From the NCBI GenBank assembly GCA_937927905.1, contig CALFWP010000025.1, positions 1 through 12,267 of the forward strand: a stretch of 12,267 nucleotides of DNA, read 5' to 3'. Each line of letters begins with the position of its first letter. Positions within the stretch are counted from its first letter, which is position 1. The stretch is from an uncultured Neomegalonema sp. (lineage in GTDB: Bacteria > Pseudomonadota > Alphaproteobacteria > Rhodobacterales > Rhodobacteraceae). A program made the translations under genes and the position numbers. Of this stretch, positions 6,540 through 12,267 are shown one piece after another. A model generated the notes under the pieces. The model did not search any database and was not told the origin of the DNA. It saw only the letters and a program-made list of their open reading frames with translations.

Positions 6540-6932
6540 ATGGGAATGCTTACAGAATTCAAAGAGTTCGCGGTAAAGGGCAATATGGTCGATATGGCGG
6601 TTGGTATCGTCATCGGTGCCGCGTTTACATCCATTGTCACATCGTTGGTCGGCGATATTATTATGCCGGTGGTCGGCTACCTGACCGGTGGCGTTGACTT
6701 TTCCGCTTTGGCCATTAATCTCGGCGAGGGTCTCGGTGGCGGTGATCCGGTTCTGGTCAAATACGGTTTGTTTCTGAATGCGCTGATTTCATTCGTGATC
6801 GTTTCTTTTGTTCTGTTCATGATCATCAAGGGCATTAACAAAGCTAAAAAAGCCGAGGAAGAGGTCCCGGCAGAGACGCCGCGCCAGGAGGCATTGCTCG
6901 AAGAAATCCGTGATGCTTTAAAACGCAGCTGA
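6540..6932 (+). CDS. mscL: Large-conductance mechanosensitive channel
   Basis: MscL is a homopentameric inner-membrane channel that opens under membrane tension and releases solutes during osmotic downshock. The 130 residues match the family length. The N-terminal amphipathic helix MLTEFKEFAVKGNMVD (3-18) leads into the pore helix VGIVIGAAFTSIVTSLVGDIIMP, with the conserved MAVGIVIGAAF pattern. A periplasmic loop (about 46-72) is followed by the second membrane helix (about 73-98) and a charged cytoplasmic helix that ends RQEALLEEIRDALK. The strong GGGGGAG site supports the first ATG over the one two codons later. It probably forms its own transcription unit or trails pheT; the gene ends four bases from the convergent GIY-YIG gene. 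Confidence 0.97.
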   Translation: MGMLTEFKEFAVKGNMVDMAVGIVIGAAFTSIVTSLVGDIIMPVVGYLTGGVDFSALAINLGEGLGGGDPVLVKYGLFLNALISFVIVSFVLFMIIKGINKAKKAEEEVPAETPRQEALLEEIRDALKRS

Positions 6933-6950
6933 CCGATCAGCGTCCGGACG
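6928..6950. terminator. Short inverted repeats over a convergent gene end
   Basis: GCTGA (6928-6932) and TCAGC (6937-6941) form a 5-bp stem with a 4-base loop. The mscL TGA is in the left arm and the reverse gene's TGA in the right. Directly after is a perfect 10-base palindrome, CGTCCGGACG (6941-6950). The stem is weak and lacks T-tracts, so a terminator role is tentative. Confidence 0.3.
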
Positions 6951-7449
6951 GATTATCCTGGGATGCGTTCTGAAAAAACAGACTGAGTGCGATACCGATT
7001 GTTGCGATTGCGGTTGCAATTGTTGACGTATCCAGATCGAACATGATTGCACAGGTGAAAATCAGCAGTGTCACTGCAATGAGCGACAGGCCCAGACGTC
7101 TGTCGCTTTTCCGTGATGCACCTTTTCGCGGTCGTTTCCAGATTGAACGTTTTTGCGGCTTTTTCCGGAAACTGCCGAGTGTTTTTGATGCAGTATAGGC
7201 CAGTGCGGGTGTGCAACGGAAAAATTCACGCCGTTTGTTCAGCCGGTGCCGTGATAATGCGCCATGCAGATCACTTTCGGCGCTGGCCATGTCATCTACA
7301 CGCCGGCTCCATTCTAAATTAAAGGGAGTTGCAACGCCGGTGGATGCGCTGATTTCCGCCGCACGTGTTGCAGGGTTTCTCGCTGTTCTGCCGATTTTTA
7401 CAAGCCCGGGCATGGTTGCATTGGTTAGACAATATACGTAGCCCTGCAT
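6937..7449 (-). CDS. Membrane-anchored GIY-YIG (T5orf172/MUG113-like) protein
   Basis: Residues 3-80 read as the T5orf172/MUG113 branch of the GIY-YIG nuclease fold. GYVYCLTN (3-10) stands in for the GIY strand, GLVKIGRT (15-22) for the YIG strand, and Arg29 and Glu58 are candidate catalytic residues. The typical TGVATPF and closing REFF (74-77) are also present. A strongly basic linker (about 93-118) leads to two hydrophobic helices, about 119-138 and 143-160, and a short polar tail. A nuclease-fold domain tethered to the membrane is unusual; the fold is inferred from motifs, and DNA cleavage is not shown. The ATG at 7449 has little Shine-Dalgarno but lies just after a TATAAT, suggesting a nearly leaderless message. 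The gene is convergent with mscL. Confidence 0.8.
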   Translation of the reverse strand: MQGYVYCLTNATMPGLVKIGRTARNPATRAAEISASTGVATPFNLEWSRRVDDMASAESDLHGALSRHRLNKRREFFRCTPALAYTASKTLGSFRKKPQKRSIWKRPRKGASRKSDRRLGLSLIAVTLLIFTCAIMFDLDTSTIATAIATIGIALSLFFQNASQDNPSGR

Positions 7450-7466
7450 TCTGGCGGCCCTGCATT
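7441..7466. repeat. Direct repeat of GCCCTGCATT at the GIY-YIG gene start
   Basis: The decamer GCCCTGCATT occurs at 7441-7450 and again at 7457-7466, offset by 16 bases. On the reverse strand each copy reads AATGCAGGGC, so an out-of-frame ATG precedes the real start. It may be a small local duplication or a regulator site. Confidence 0.6.
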
Positions 7467-7469
7467 ATA
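7464..7469 (-). promoter_or_regulatory. -10 element for the GIY-YIG gene
   Basis: Read on the reverse strand, 7469 to 7464 is a perfect TATAAT. The best -35 candidate 17 bases upstream (TTTATT, 7492-7487) is poor. Transcription would start near 7457, leaving only about eight leader bases before the ATG. Confidence 0.4.
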
Positions 7470-7619
7470 TATTTTCCATAGTATTAAATAAATTAATGGA
7501 AATATAGTTAAATTAAATATTTATAATAAAATTAATAATATGTGAATATTCATAATTTCAGTAATTCGAATTGCTTAAATTGTTAATTAAATAAACCTGC
7601 GTACATCTTTCTCTCATTG
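7467..7619. promoter_or_regulatory. AT-rich divergent promoter region
   Basis: Between the two divergent genes lies about 150 bases composed almost entirely of A and T runs, in sharp contrast to the flanking coding DNA. It includes the 10-base palindrome TGAATATTCA (7543-7552). Such DNA is typically curved, easily melted, and a target for xenogeneic silencers. It must hold the promoter of the SH3b gene, but no single -35/-10 pair stands out. Confidence 0.45.
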
Positions 7620-7630
7620 AAGGAGGGCGT

Positions 7631-8203
7631 ATGTTTAAAAATGCATTTACAACCTTTGGACTGTTAAGTATCGGTTTATGCGCGGAGGTTCGTGCGGACA
7701 GTCATACCATGTATGTATCCGGTGATAGCCTGAATGTGCGTTATTGTGCATCCACCGACTGCTGTATTGCGAACCGGTTGGGCTTTAACGCCCCTGTCAG
7801 TATTCAGGAAAAAAGGGGTAATTGGGTCCGTATCTCAGGGTTCTACGATATCAGTCTTGAGGGGGCCGCGTGTCAGAAACCGGGACCGTACCAGGCGGCG
7901 CATTGGGTTGCGTATGATTTTCTGTCGCACCAGCCTCAGAGGGACACAGCATTTTACGGAAGCGGGCAGAATACCGGCGGTCCGGACCCGCGCATTCGCG
8001 GCATCCCGCGTGTCGGGGATTACGGCCTGACACAATCTGATCTGCAAGTGATCATGGATTATGCATCTCTGTTGTTAAACAAAGGCATATGTAACGGTAT
8101 TGATGCGGGCAACAAAAGCGTCAGCCGCGAAGGAACATATTATGTGGCATGTTCCGGTGAATACGGACAACGCTATTTTACGGTAGAGGATGTGGCCGGA
8201 TAA
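7631..8203 (+). CDS. Secreted SH3b-domain protein
   Basis: The 190-residue product starts with a likely Sec signal (hydrophobic 5-17, cleavage after VRA at 20-22), so it should be exported to the periplasm or beyond. Residues about 27-98 form a bacterial SH3-like domain: GDSLNVRYCASTDCCIANRL, then a strand pair ending GNWVRI, closing with HWVAYDFL. Such domains usually bind peptidoglycan or mediate protein contacts. The rest (about 100-190) has a Gly/Pro-rich linker, a predicted helix DLQVIMDYASLLLNKGIC, and a strand-like tail with Cys154 and Cys174, possibly a disulfide. Cys39, Cys44, Cys45 and Cys81 add to an unusually cysteine-rich mature protein. I do not recognise the C-terminal half. 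A perfect AAGGAGGG (7620-7627) fixes the start. It is convergent with livF. Confidence 0.85.
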   Translation: MFKNAFTTFGLLSIGLCAEVRADSHTMYVSGDSLNVRYCASTDCCIANRLGFNAPVSIQEKRGNWVRISGFYDISLEGAACQKPGPYQAAHWVAYDFLSHQPQRDTAFYGSGQNTGGPDPRIRGIPRVGDYGLTQSDLQVIMDYASLLLNKGICNGIDAGNKSVSREGTYYVACSGEYGQRYFTVEDVAG

Positions 8204-8218
8204 TTCCCGGCCTGCCTC
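8186..8218. terminator. Bidirectional hairpin between the SH3b gene and livF
   Basis: GGCCGG (8194-8199) pairs with CCGGCC (8207-8212) around a 7-base loop. An outer GAGG/CCTC pair (8186-8189, 8215-8218) extends the stem across a small internal loop. It overlaps the SH3b stop codon (8201-8203) and ends three bases before the livF stop. T-tracts are short on both sides. Confidence 0.5.
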
Positions 8219-8220
8219 CG

Positions 8221-9087
8221 TTAACCGCCAAGGAAAAGTTGTCCGACTTTCGGATTCGCCAGCAGTTCATCCCCCTTACCGGCAATCGCGATTTCGCCTG
8301 AGACAAGGACATAGCCGATATCGGCGAATTCCAGACCCTTTTTGGCGTTCTGTTCGACCATTATAATTGTTTTACCGTCGCGCCGTTGTAAGTCGTCCAG
8401 AATTTCGAACACCATGTCGATAAATCGCGGCTCCAGCCCGATGGATGGCTCATCCACAAGCAGAACTTCGGGATCCATGACAAGTGCACGGGAGATTTCG
8501 AGCAGACGGCGCTCACCGCCCGAGAGGACTTTTGCCTGATGCTTGCGGCGTGCGGCAAGGCGGGGGTATTTGTCAAACACCATCTCAGCGGCTTTTTTTG
8601 CCTCATTCGGCTGATCTTTTAAAAATCCGCCCATCCACAGGTTTTCTTCTACGGTCATGCCCGGGAAAACGGATTTGTCCTGCAGGATGTAGGCGATACC
8701 GGCATTGGCCAGTTTTTCACTTGGCGTCAGTTTGGTGACATCTTTCCCGCCGATTGAGATTTTGCCGCCAAAAATATTTGTAAACCCAAAGATTGAATGA
8801 AGTATCGTTGATTTACCGGCACCGTTCGGTCCGATCAGGCAGAGGGATTGCCCCTTGGCAACGCGCAGATTGATGTCATGCAGGATTTCCATCTTGTCGT
8901 ATCCTGCGCGCAGCGTATCAATCGACACAAGCGGAGACTCGCCCGCCAGCTCATCAAGGCGGGAGACCGGTATGTCCTCTGCGATCGCGGCGACCTGGCG
9001 GGTGACATCCTCGACCGAGATGACAGTATCAACACCGCCGCTGCCGTATCCTCTGACGGCATTTTCCGTTTCCTGAATCTCAGACAT
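8221..9087 (-). CDS. livF: Branched-chain amino-acid-type ABC transporter ATPase LivF
   Basis: One of the two cytoplasmic ATPases that power uptake by the adjacent permeases. With the start at 9087 it has 288 residues: Walker A GPNGAGKS (86-93), Q-loop Gln136, signature LSGGE (188-192), Walker B LLVDEP (209-214). The VEQN at 244-247 is typical of LivF, which has Gln where most ABC ATPases have His. The ATG overlaps the livG stop by one base (TGATG) and has GGGGG seven bases upstream, so I prefer it to the TTG one codon earlier. About 50 residues precede the usual LivF start (around SPLVSIDTL); this acidic leader is extra compared with the roughly 237-residue Escherichia coli protein and has no motif I know. 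It is the last gene of the operon. Confidence 0.95.
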   Translation of the reverse strand: MSEIQETENAVRGYGSGGVDTVISVEDVTRQVAAIAEDIPVSRLDELAGESPLVSIDTLRAGYDKMEILHDINLRVAKGQSLCLIGPNGAGKSTILHSIFGFTNIFGGKISIGGKDVTKLTPSEKLANAGIAYILQDKSVFPGMTVEENLWMGGFLKDQPNEAKKAAEMVFDKYPRLAARRKHQAKVLSGGERRLLEISRALVMDPEVLLVDEPSIGLEPRFIDMVFEILDDLQRRDGKTIIMVEQNAKKGLEFADIGYVLVSGEIAIAGKGDELLANPKVGQLFLGG

Positions 9088-9830
9088 CAATGCGCCCCCA
9101 AATAGGCATCAATAACGGTCGGATTGTTCTGTATTTCATCCGGCCCGCCTTCGGCCAGCATCTCGCCATGGGCAAGACAATAGATATGATCTGCCATGTT
9201 CATAATCACCCGCATATTGTGCTCGATCACAAACAGAGTGATCCCGAATTCGGAATTGGCACGTTTTAGACGGTCGATCAGACCGTTGATCAGCGTCGGA
9301 TTGATTCCGGCAGTCGGTTCATCCAGTAAAAGCACGGTCGGTTCGTTCATCAGAGCCATCGCGAATTCGAGCAGTTTTTGCTGTCCGAATGATAATGAAC
9401 CGCCGCGCAGATAGCGCTTTTCGTAAAGGCCAACAAAATCCAGCAGGTTTTCTGCCCGCTCGATGTGTTCAGCGTTGTTGCGTGAGAACGCATCCCGGAA
9501 TGTCATCTTCCGATGCGGCATGGAGATCAGCATATTCTCTACGCAGTTCATGGCGCCGTAAATCCGTGTTTGCTGAAAGGTCCGCAACAGGCCCAGGCGC
9601 GCAATCTCCGGCACTTGGAGTTTGGAAATTTCCTTGTTCTCGAATTTGATCGAGCCTTTATCAATCGGATGATACCCGACGATAGAGTTGAACAGTGTGG
9701 TTTTTCCGGACCCGTTCGGACCGATCAGGCCGGTGATGCCGCCCTTTTGAACCTGCATCGAAACATTGCTGTTCGCTTTGACGCCGCCATAGGATTTGGA
9801 GACGTTGCTGACTTCGATAATTGCACTCAT
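9087..9830 (-). CDS. livG: Branched-chain amino-acid-type ABC transporter ATPase LivG
   Basis: The partner ATPase of LivF. The 247 residues carry Walker A GPNGSGKT (37-44), the Q-loop in RTFQQTRIY (83-91), signature LSFGQ (146-150), Walker B LLLDEP (167-172) and the switch histidine His204 in VIEHNM. The C-terminal GEMLAEGGPDEIQNNPTVIDAYLG is typical of LivG. The signature has Phe-Gly in place of the common Gly-Gly, which LivG proteins often show. Its ATG overlaps the livM stop by four bases (ATGA), and its stop overlaps the livF ATG by one, implying coupled translation. Confidence 0.96.
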   Translation of the reverse strand: MSAIIEVSNVSKSYGGVKANSNVSMQVQKGGITGLIGPNGSGKTTLFNSIVGYHPIDKGSIKFENKEISKLQVPEIARLGLLRTFQQTRIYGAMNCVENMLISMPHRKMTFRDAFSRNNAEHIERAENLLDFVGLYEKRYLRGGSLSFGQQKLLEFAMALMNEPTVLLLDEPTAGINPTLINGLIDRLKRANSEFGITLFVIEHNMRVIMNMADHIYCLAHGEMLAEGGPDEIQNNPTVIDAYLGAH

Positions 9831-10876
9831 TCTGCGGCCTCCGCGATTTTAGAGGCCGGGTCTTTGCTGTCGATCCGGATGCCGAACCATTCGGGTTTTT
9901 TCGCCATCAGCCAGCCCATAAGCCCTTCCTGGAAATAGACCACAGTGATCACGATCAGCGCGCCGAGCGCGACCCATTGCCAGCCGAGGAAATAATTCCA
10001 TGTGATTTCCTTGAAGACATGAAACAGCGTTGCACCGATAATCGGCCCCCAGAGTGTACCTTTGCCGCCTAGCAGAACACATACGACCATGAAGATGCCC
10101 AGATTGATGGTCTGGTAGGCGGTTTCCAGCGGTTCGAAATGCAACAGCTGAAAGGCGGAAATTGCACCGGCAATCCCGACGAAGAATGCGGACATCGCCC
10201 AGGCGGTCAATTTATAGCGCATAGTGTGAATGCCCATGGCTTCGGCTTTTTCCTCATCATCGCGGATAGCGTTGATCGCGGCTGTAAAGCGCGTTGAGTA
10301 AAGCCAGCGCAGGAAAGTGTAGAGAATGACGCCAACCACAGCGAAACAGAAATAGATGAACAGCCTTTCCTGTTCGCCGGGATAGTTGGGCATGGAGATT
10401 CCCTGACCGCCGCCGACCCATTCCCAGTTTGACACCAGCTCACCTGCGGCGATAGCAACACCGAGGGTGCCGATTGCGAAATAAGGACCGCGCAGGCCGA
10501 AGGTGACATACCCGATAATAAAGGCACTAAGCGCACAGAAAAGGCCGGCACCGATCGAACCGAGTACAACACCGGAATAATATTGCGCGCTGGTAAATTT
10601 GAATATTCCACCCCCGGCAGCGTCGGTATATTCACTGACATTATGGGCAAGACCAATGGTAATCACGGCGGCAACATACATGCCTGTGCCGTAGAAAAAG
10701 ATATTTCCGAGAGAGTTGTATCCCATTTGACCACCGGTCATATCCCAGGTCAGAGAGACGATGATAAACAGCCAGAGTGTTGCGAGTTGTGTCTGATAAT
10801 CGGGAAACACAAACGGTGCAGCGATGATAACGCCAAGCAAAACGAGATGCAGAACCGGCATAGCAAGATTTTTCAT
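9827..10876 (-). CDS. livM: Branched-chain amino-acid-type ABC permease LivM
   Basis: An inner-membrane permease that dimerises with LivH. The 349 residues contain eight to ten hydrophobic segments. The family region GGQMGYNSLGNIFFYGTGMY (48-67) follows the second helix. The ATPase-coupling loop INAIRDDEEKAEAMGI (201-216) comes before the later helices, and GGKGTLWGPIIGA (270-282) is a LivM hallmark. The tail after about 325 is polar. A TAGGA stretch sits a few bases before the ATG at 10876, and the preceding livH stop is 12 bases away. A weak point is substrate: the LivHM family handles branched-chain amino acids, amides, urea or aromatic compounds, and sequence alone does not decide. Confidence 0.95.
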   Translation of the reverse strand: MKNLAMPVLHLVLLGVIIAAPFVFPDYQTQLATLWLFIIVSLTWDMTGGQMGYNSLGNIFFYGTGMYVAAVITIGLAHNVSEYTDAAGGGIFKFTSAQYYSGVVLGSIGAGLFCALSAFIIGYVTFGLRGPYFAIGTLGVAIAAGELVSNWEWVGGGQGISMPNYPGEQERLFIYFCFAVVGVILYTFLRWLYSTRFTAAINAIRDDEEKAEAMGIHTMRYKLTAWAMSAFFVGIAGAISAFQLLHFEPLETAYQTINLGIFMVVCVLLGGKGTLWGPIIGATLFHVFKEITWNYFLGWQWVALGALIVITVVYFQEGLMGWLMAKKPEWFGIRIDSKDPASKIAEAAE

Positions 10877-10888
10877 AGTTCCTACCCC

Positions 10889-11800
10889 TTACTGCAGAAC
10901 TTGGCGTTTACGGCGCTGCAGTAACAGCCGTATCACAAGGACGAGCAGCAGAAGCAGAACCGCAATCGCCTGCTGATATCCGATGCCGAAAATATGGCTG
11001 CCGTATTGTTCCGCTGCGCCGATACCGAGACCGGCGGTGATAACACCGGGCAGGTTGCCGAGACCGGCAGCTGTGACGATCACAAAGGCACGGATGGAAT
11101 AAGTGATGCCGTAGAAAGGCTGTATCACCCAGGCCATGACGATAATCGCTCCCGCCGCGCCGCAAATCGCGGAGTTGAGAGAGAACGTGAAAGCGTAGAC
11201 TTTTTCAGTGTCAATGCCTAGCACCCGTGCGGCGCGCGCATCCTGCGCCGTGGCGCGGATTGCCTGACCCATGCGGCTGCGCTTCATAAAGATGATTACG
11301 GCTGCGGCAAGAGAAAGGGCCATGCAAACCCCGATCAGCTTTGACATCGGCACATCAATCAGGCCGTCGGCGAAATGCAATGTTTCGTAATTCAGGTCGA
11401 TGCTTTGGGTGTCGGAACCGAACATGAGGTTCAGTATCTGTGCCATCATAATGGCCAGTCCGAAGGTCGCCAGTAAGGATGTAAAGAGATCACGCTCGAT
11501 CACGCGGCTGATGACAAGTTTATAGATCACCCATCCCAGTATCCACATAACAATAAAGGCCGCTGGAACACCGAGCAGCGGATGAACGCCCTGACGGGAT
11601 AACCACCACGCAACATACCCGCCCGCGATCACGAAATCGCCCTGTGCAAGATTTTTGACGTTCATAACGCCCCAGACCAGGGCCAGGCCGTATGCCGCAA
11701 GCGCAAAAAGTGCGCCGATCATAACGCCGTCGATAATGATTTTCATATTCACGATCGGAAATTGAATTAACAAATCAATATTGCCAAGGATCTGGTCCAT
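10889..11800 (-). CDS. livH: Branched-chain amino-acid-type ABC permease LivH
   Basis: The other membrane permease of the transporter. I place the start at the ATG 11800 (303 residues), where GAGAGG lies four bases upstream. A GTG at 11824 would add eight residues but lacks a ribosome site. Hallmarks are GALFALAAYGLALVWGVMNV at the first core helix, NLAQGDFVIAGGYVAWW after it, and the coupling loop GQAIRATAQDARAARVLGID. AAGLGNLPGVITAGLGIGAAE lies in the later membrane segments. The C-terminus is a Leu-rich helix ending in a basic QRRKRQ. The gap before livM is 12 bases, so the two are co-transcribed. Confidence 0.95.
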   Translation of the reverse strand: MDQILGNIDLLIQFPIVNMKIIIDGVMIGALFALAAYGLALVWGVMNVKNLAQGDFVIAGGYVAWWLSRQGVHPLLGVPAAFIVMWILGWVIYKLVISRVIERDLFTSLLATFGLAIMMAQILNLMFGSDTQSIDLNYETLHFADGLIDVPMSKLIGVCMALSLAAAVIIFMKRSRMGQAIRATAQDARAARVLGIDTEKVYAFTFSLNSAICGAAGAIIVMAWVIQPFYGITYSIRAFVIVTAAGLGNLPGVITAGLGIGAAEQYGSHIFGIGYQQAIAVLLLLLVLVIRLLLQRRKRQVLQ

Positions 11801-11843
11801 GCCGCCTCTCGAAATAAACGTCACAATTTAGGAAGGTGCGGAA

Positions 11844-11875
11844 ACGGCCGGATTCTCCAAGAAGTATCCGGCCGT
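11844..11875 (-). terminator. Hairpin between the binding-protein gene and livH
   Basis: ACGGCCGGAT (11844-11853) and ATCCGGCCGT (11866-11875) form a perfect 10-bp GC-rich stem with a 12-base loop, 12 bases past the binding-protein stop. Read on the reverse strand only TTT follows. Such hairpins often act as partial terminators or mRNA-end protectors that keep the binding protein more abundant than the membrane parts. Confidence 0.6.
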
Positions 11876-11886
11876 ATTGAAAGGCC

Positions 11887-12267
11887 TTACTTACGCGGCC
11901 AGTTCAGGTCATGTGATGCAAACCCCGAAGGAGCGACCACATTGTATTCCCCGTCCTGAATCTGACGCAGGACCATCGGCTTTGCGATGTTGTTGCCGAA
12001 TTCCGAGAATTTGATGCTGCCATAGAAGGTATCAAGCTGGGTTTCGGCGATGGCATCGCGCACGGCATCCTTTTCCAGCGTGCCTGCACGCTCGAACGCA
12101 TCCTTGAATACATAAACGGCGGCAGAAGCCTGTGCCGTCTGATAAGGAACTTTCTTTTCCTTGTATTCAGGATATTCCGATTTGAACTCGGTCTCGTAAT
12201 TCGCAGCCGTTCCGAAGATCGGGTCTTCGTATGACAGCGTTTCCGCCCATTGGGTCGAACACAGGAT
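11887..12267 (-). CDS. livK: ABC transporter substrate-binding protein, C-terminal 126 aa (LivK-like)
   Basis: The 3' end of a gene running off the right edge; the frame is open through to 12267 and stops with TAA at 11887-11889. The fragment reads as the C-terminal lobe of a periplasmic Leu/Ile/Val-binding-type protein (type 1 periplasmic binding fold). It has a TQWAETLSYEDPIFGTAANY segment, then ASAAVYVFKDAFERAGTLEKDAVRDAI, the usual helix plus 'AI' pattern, and a late FYGSIKFSEFGNN glycine loop. It ends VLRQIQDGEYNVVAP and a short basic tail. It would capture the substrate in the periplasm and deliver it to LivHM. The ligand cannot be told because the N-terminal binding residues and signal peptide are outside the window. 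Confidence 0.9.
   Translation of the reverse strand: MLCSTQWAETLSYEDPIFGTAANYETEFKSEYPEYKEKKVPYQTAQASAAVYVFKDAFERAGTLEKDAVRDAIAETQLDTFYGSIKFSEFGNNIAKPMVLRQIQDGEYNVVAPSGFASHDLNWPRK

Noticed and set aside
6937..7449. GIY-YIG gene as a homing endonuclease in a mobile intron
   Set aside because: It stands alone between intact genes with no split host gene or intron features, and has C-terminal membrane helices.
9088..9090. TTG start one codon upstream for livF
   Set aside because: The adjacent ATG has better Shine-Dalgarno spacing and the standard TGATG overlap.
11801..11824. GTG start giving livH eight more residues
   Set aside because: No ribosome site precedes it, while the ATG at 11800 has GAGAGG upstream.
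11904..12113. Reverse-strand ORF of 69 codons near the right edge
   Set aside because: It is an out-of-frame shadow of the substrate-binding protein gene on the same strand.

Overview
The window looks like a chromosomal segment of a Gram-negative proteobacterium, most likely an alphaproteobacterium. This is inferred from the PheT N-terminus, the short-Q-loop bd oxidase with a tiny third subunit, and the style of the branched-chain amino-acid ABC cluster. No rRNA, tRNA, CRISPR array or insertion sequence was recognised.

Left end (1 to about 1330): an accessory-looking, AT-richer strip. It opens with the C-terminal part of a nitrilase-superfamily (carbon-nitrogen hydrolase) protein. Its best tentative explanation is the nitrilase tail of a defence-associated reverse transcriptase (UG1/DRT type 1), but the RT part would lie outside the window. 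A small convergent ORF of unknown function follows. Next come a repeat-rich intergenic stretch and a 76-residue protein with a Tat-like signal, closed by a strong hairpin.

Respiratory and housekeeping block (1400-6932, all +): cydA and cydB of the short-Q-loop (CIO-like) cytochrome bd oxidase, then a 35-residue one-helix protein overlapping the cydB stop (DUF2474/CydX-like). After these come pheT, without pheS beside it, and mscL. Hairpins sit over the ribosome-binding regions of cydA and pheT and may regulate translation.

Middle (6937-8203): a reverse-strand GIY-YIG (T5orf172/MUG113-like) protein with two C-terminal membrane helices. A very AT-rich divergent promoter region separates it from a secreted SH3b-domain protein.

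Right part (8221-12267, all -): an ABC uptake operon of the branched-chain amino-acid/amide class. Transcription order is substrate-binding protein (C-terminal 126 residues only), livH, livM, livG, livF. A hairpin lies between the binding-protein gene and livH, and the downstream genes overlap or nearly touch.

Three convergent gene ends (near 590, 6935 and 8205) each carry an inverted repeat containing stop codons, most strikingly at 575-603. The points most worth checking are the truncated nitrilase/possible DRT1 gene, the cydA leader structure, the split pheS/pheT arrangement and the membrane-anchored GIY-YIG protein.
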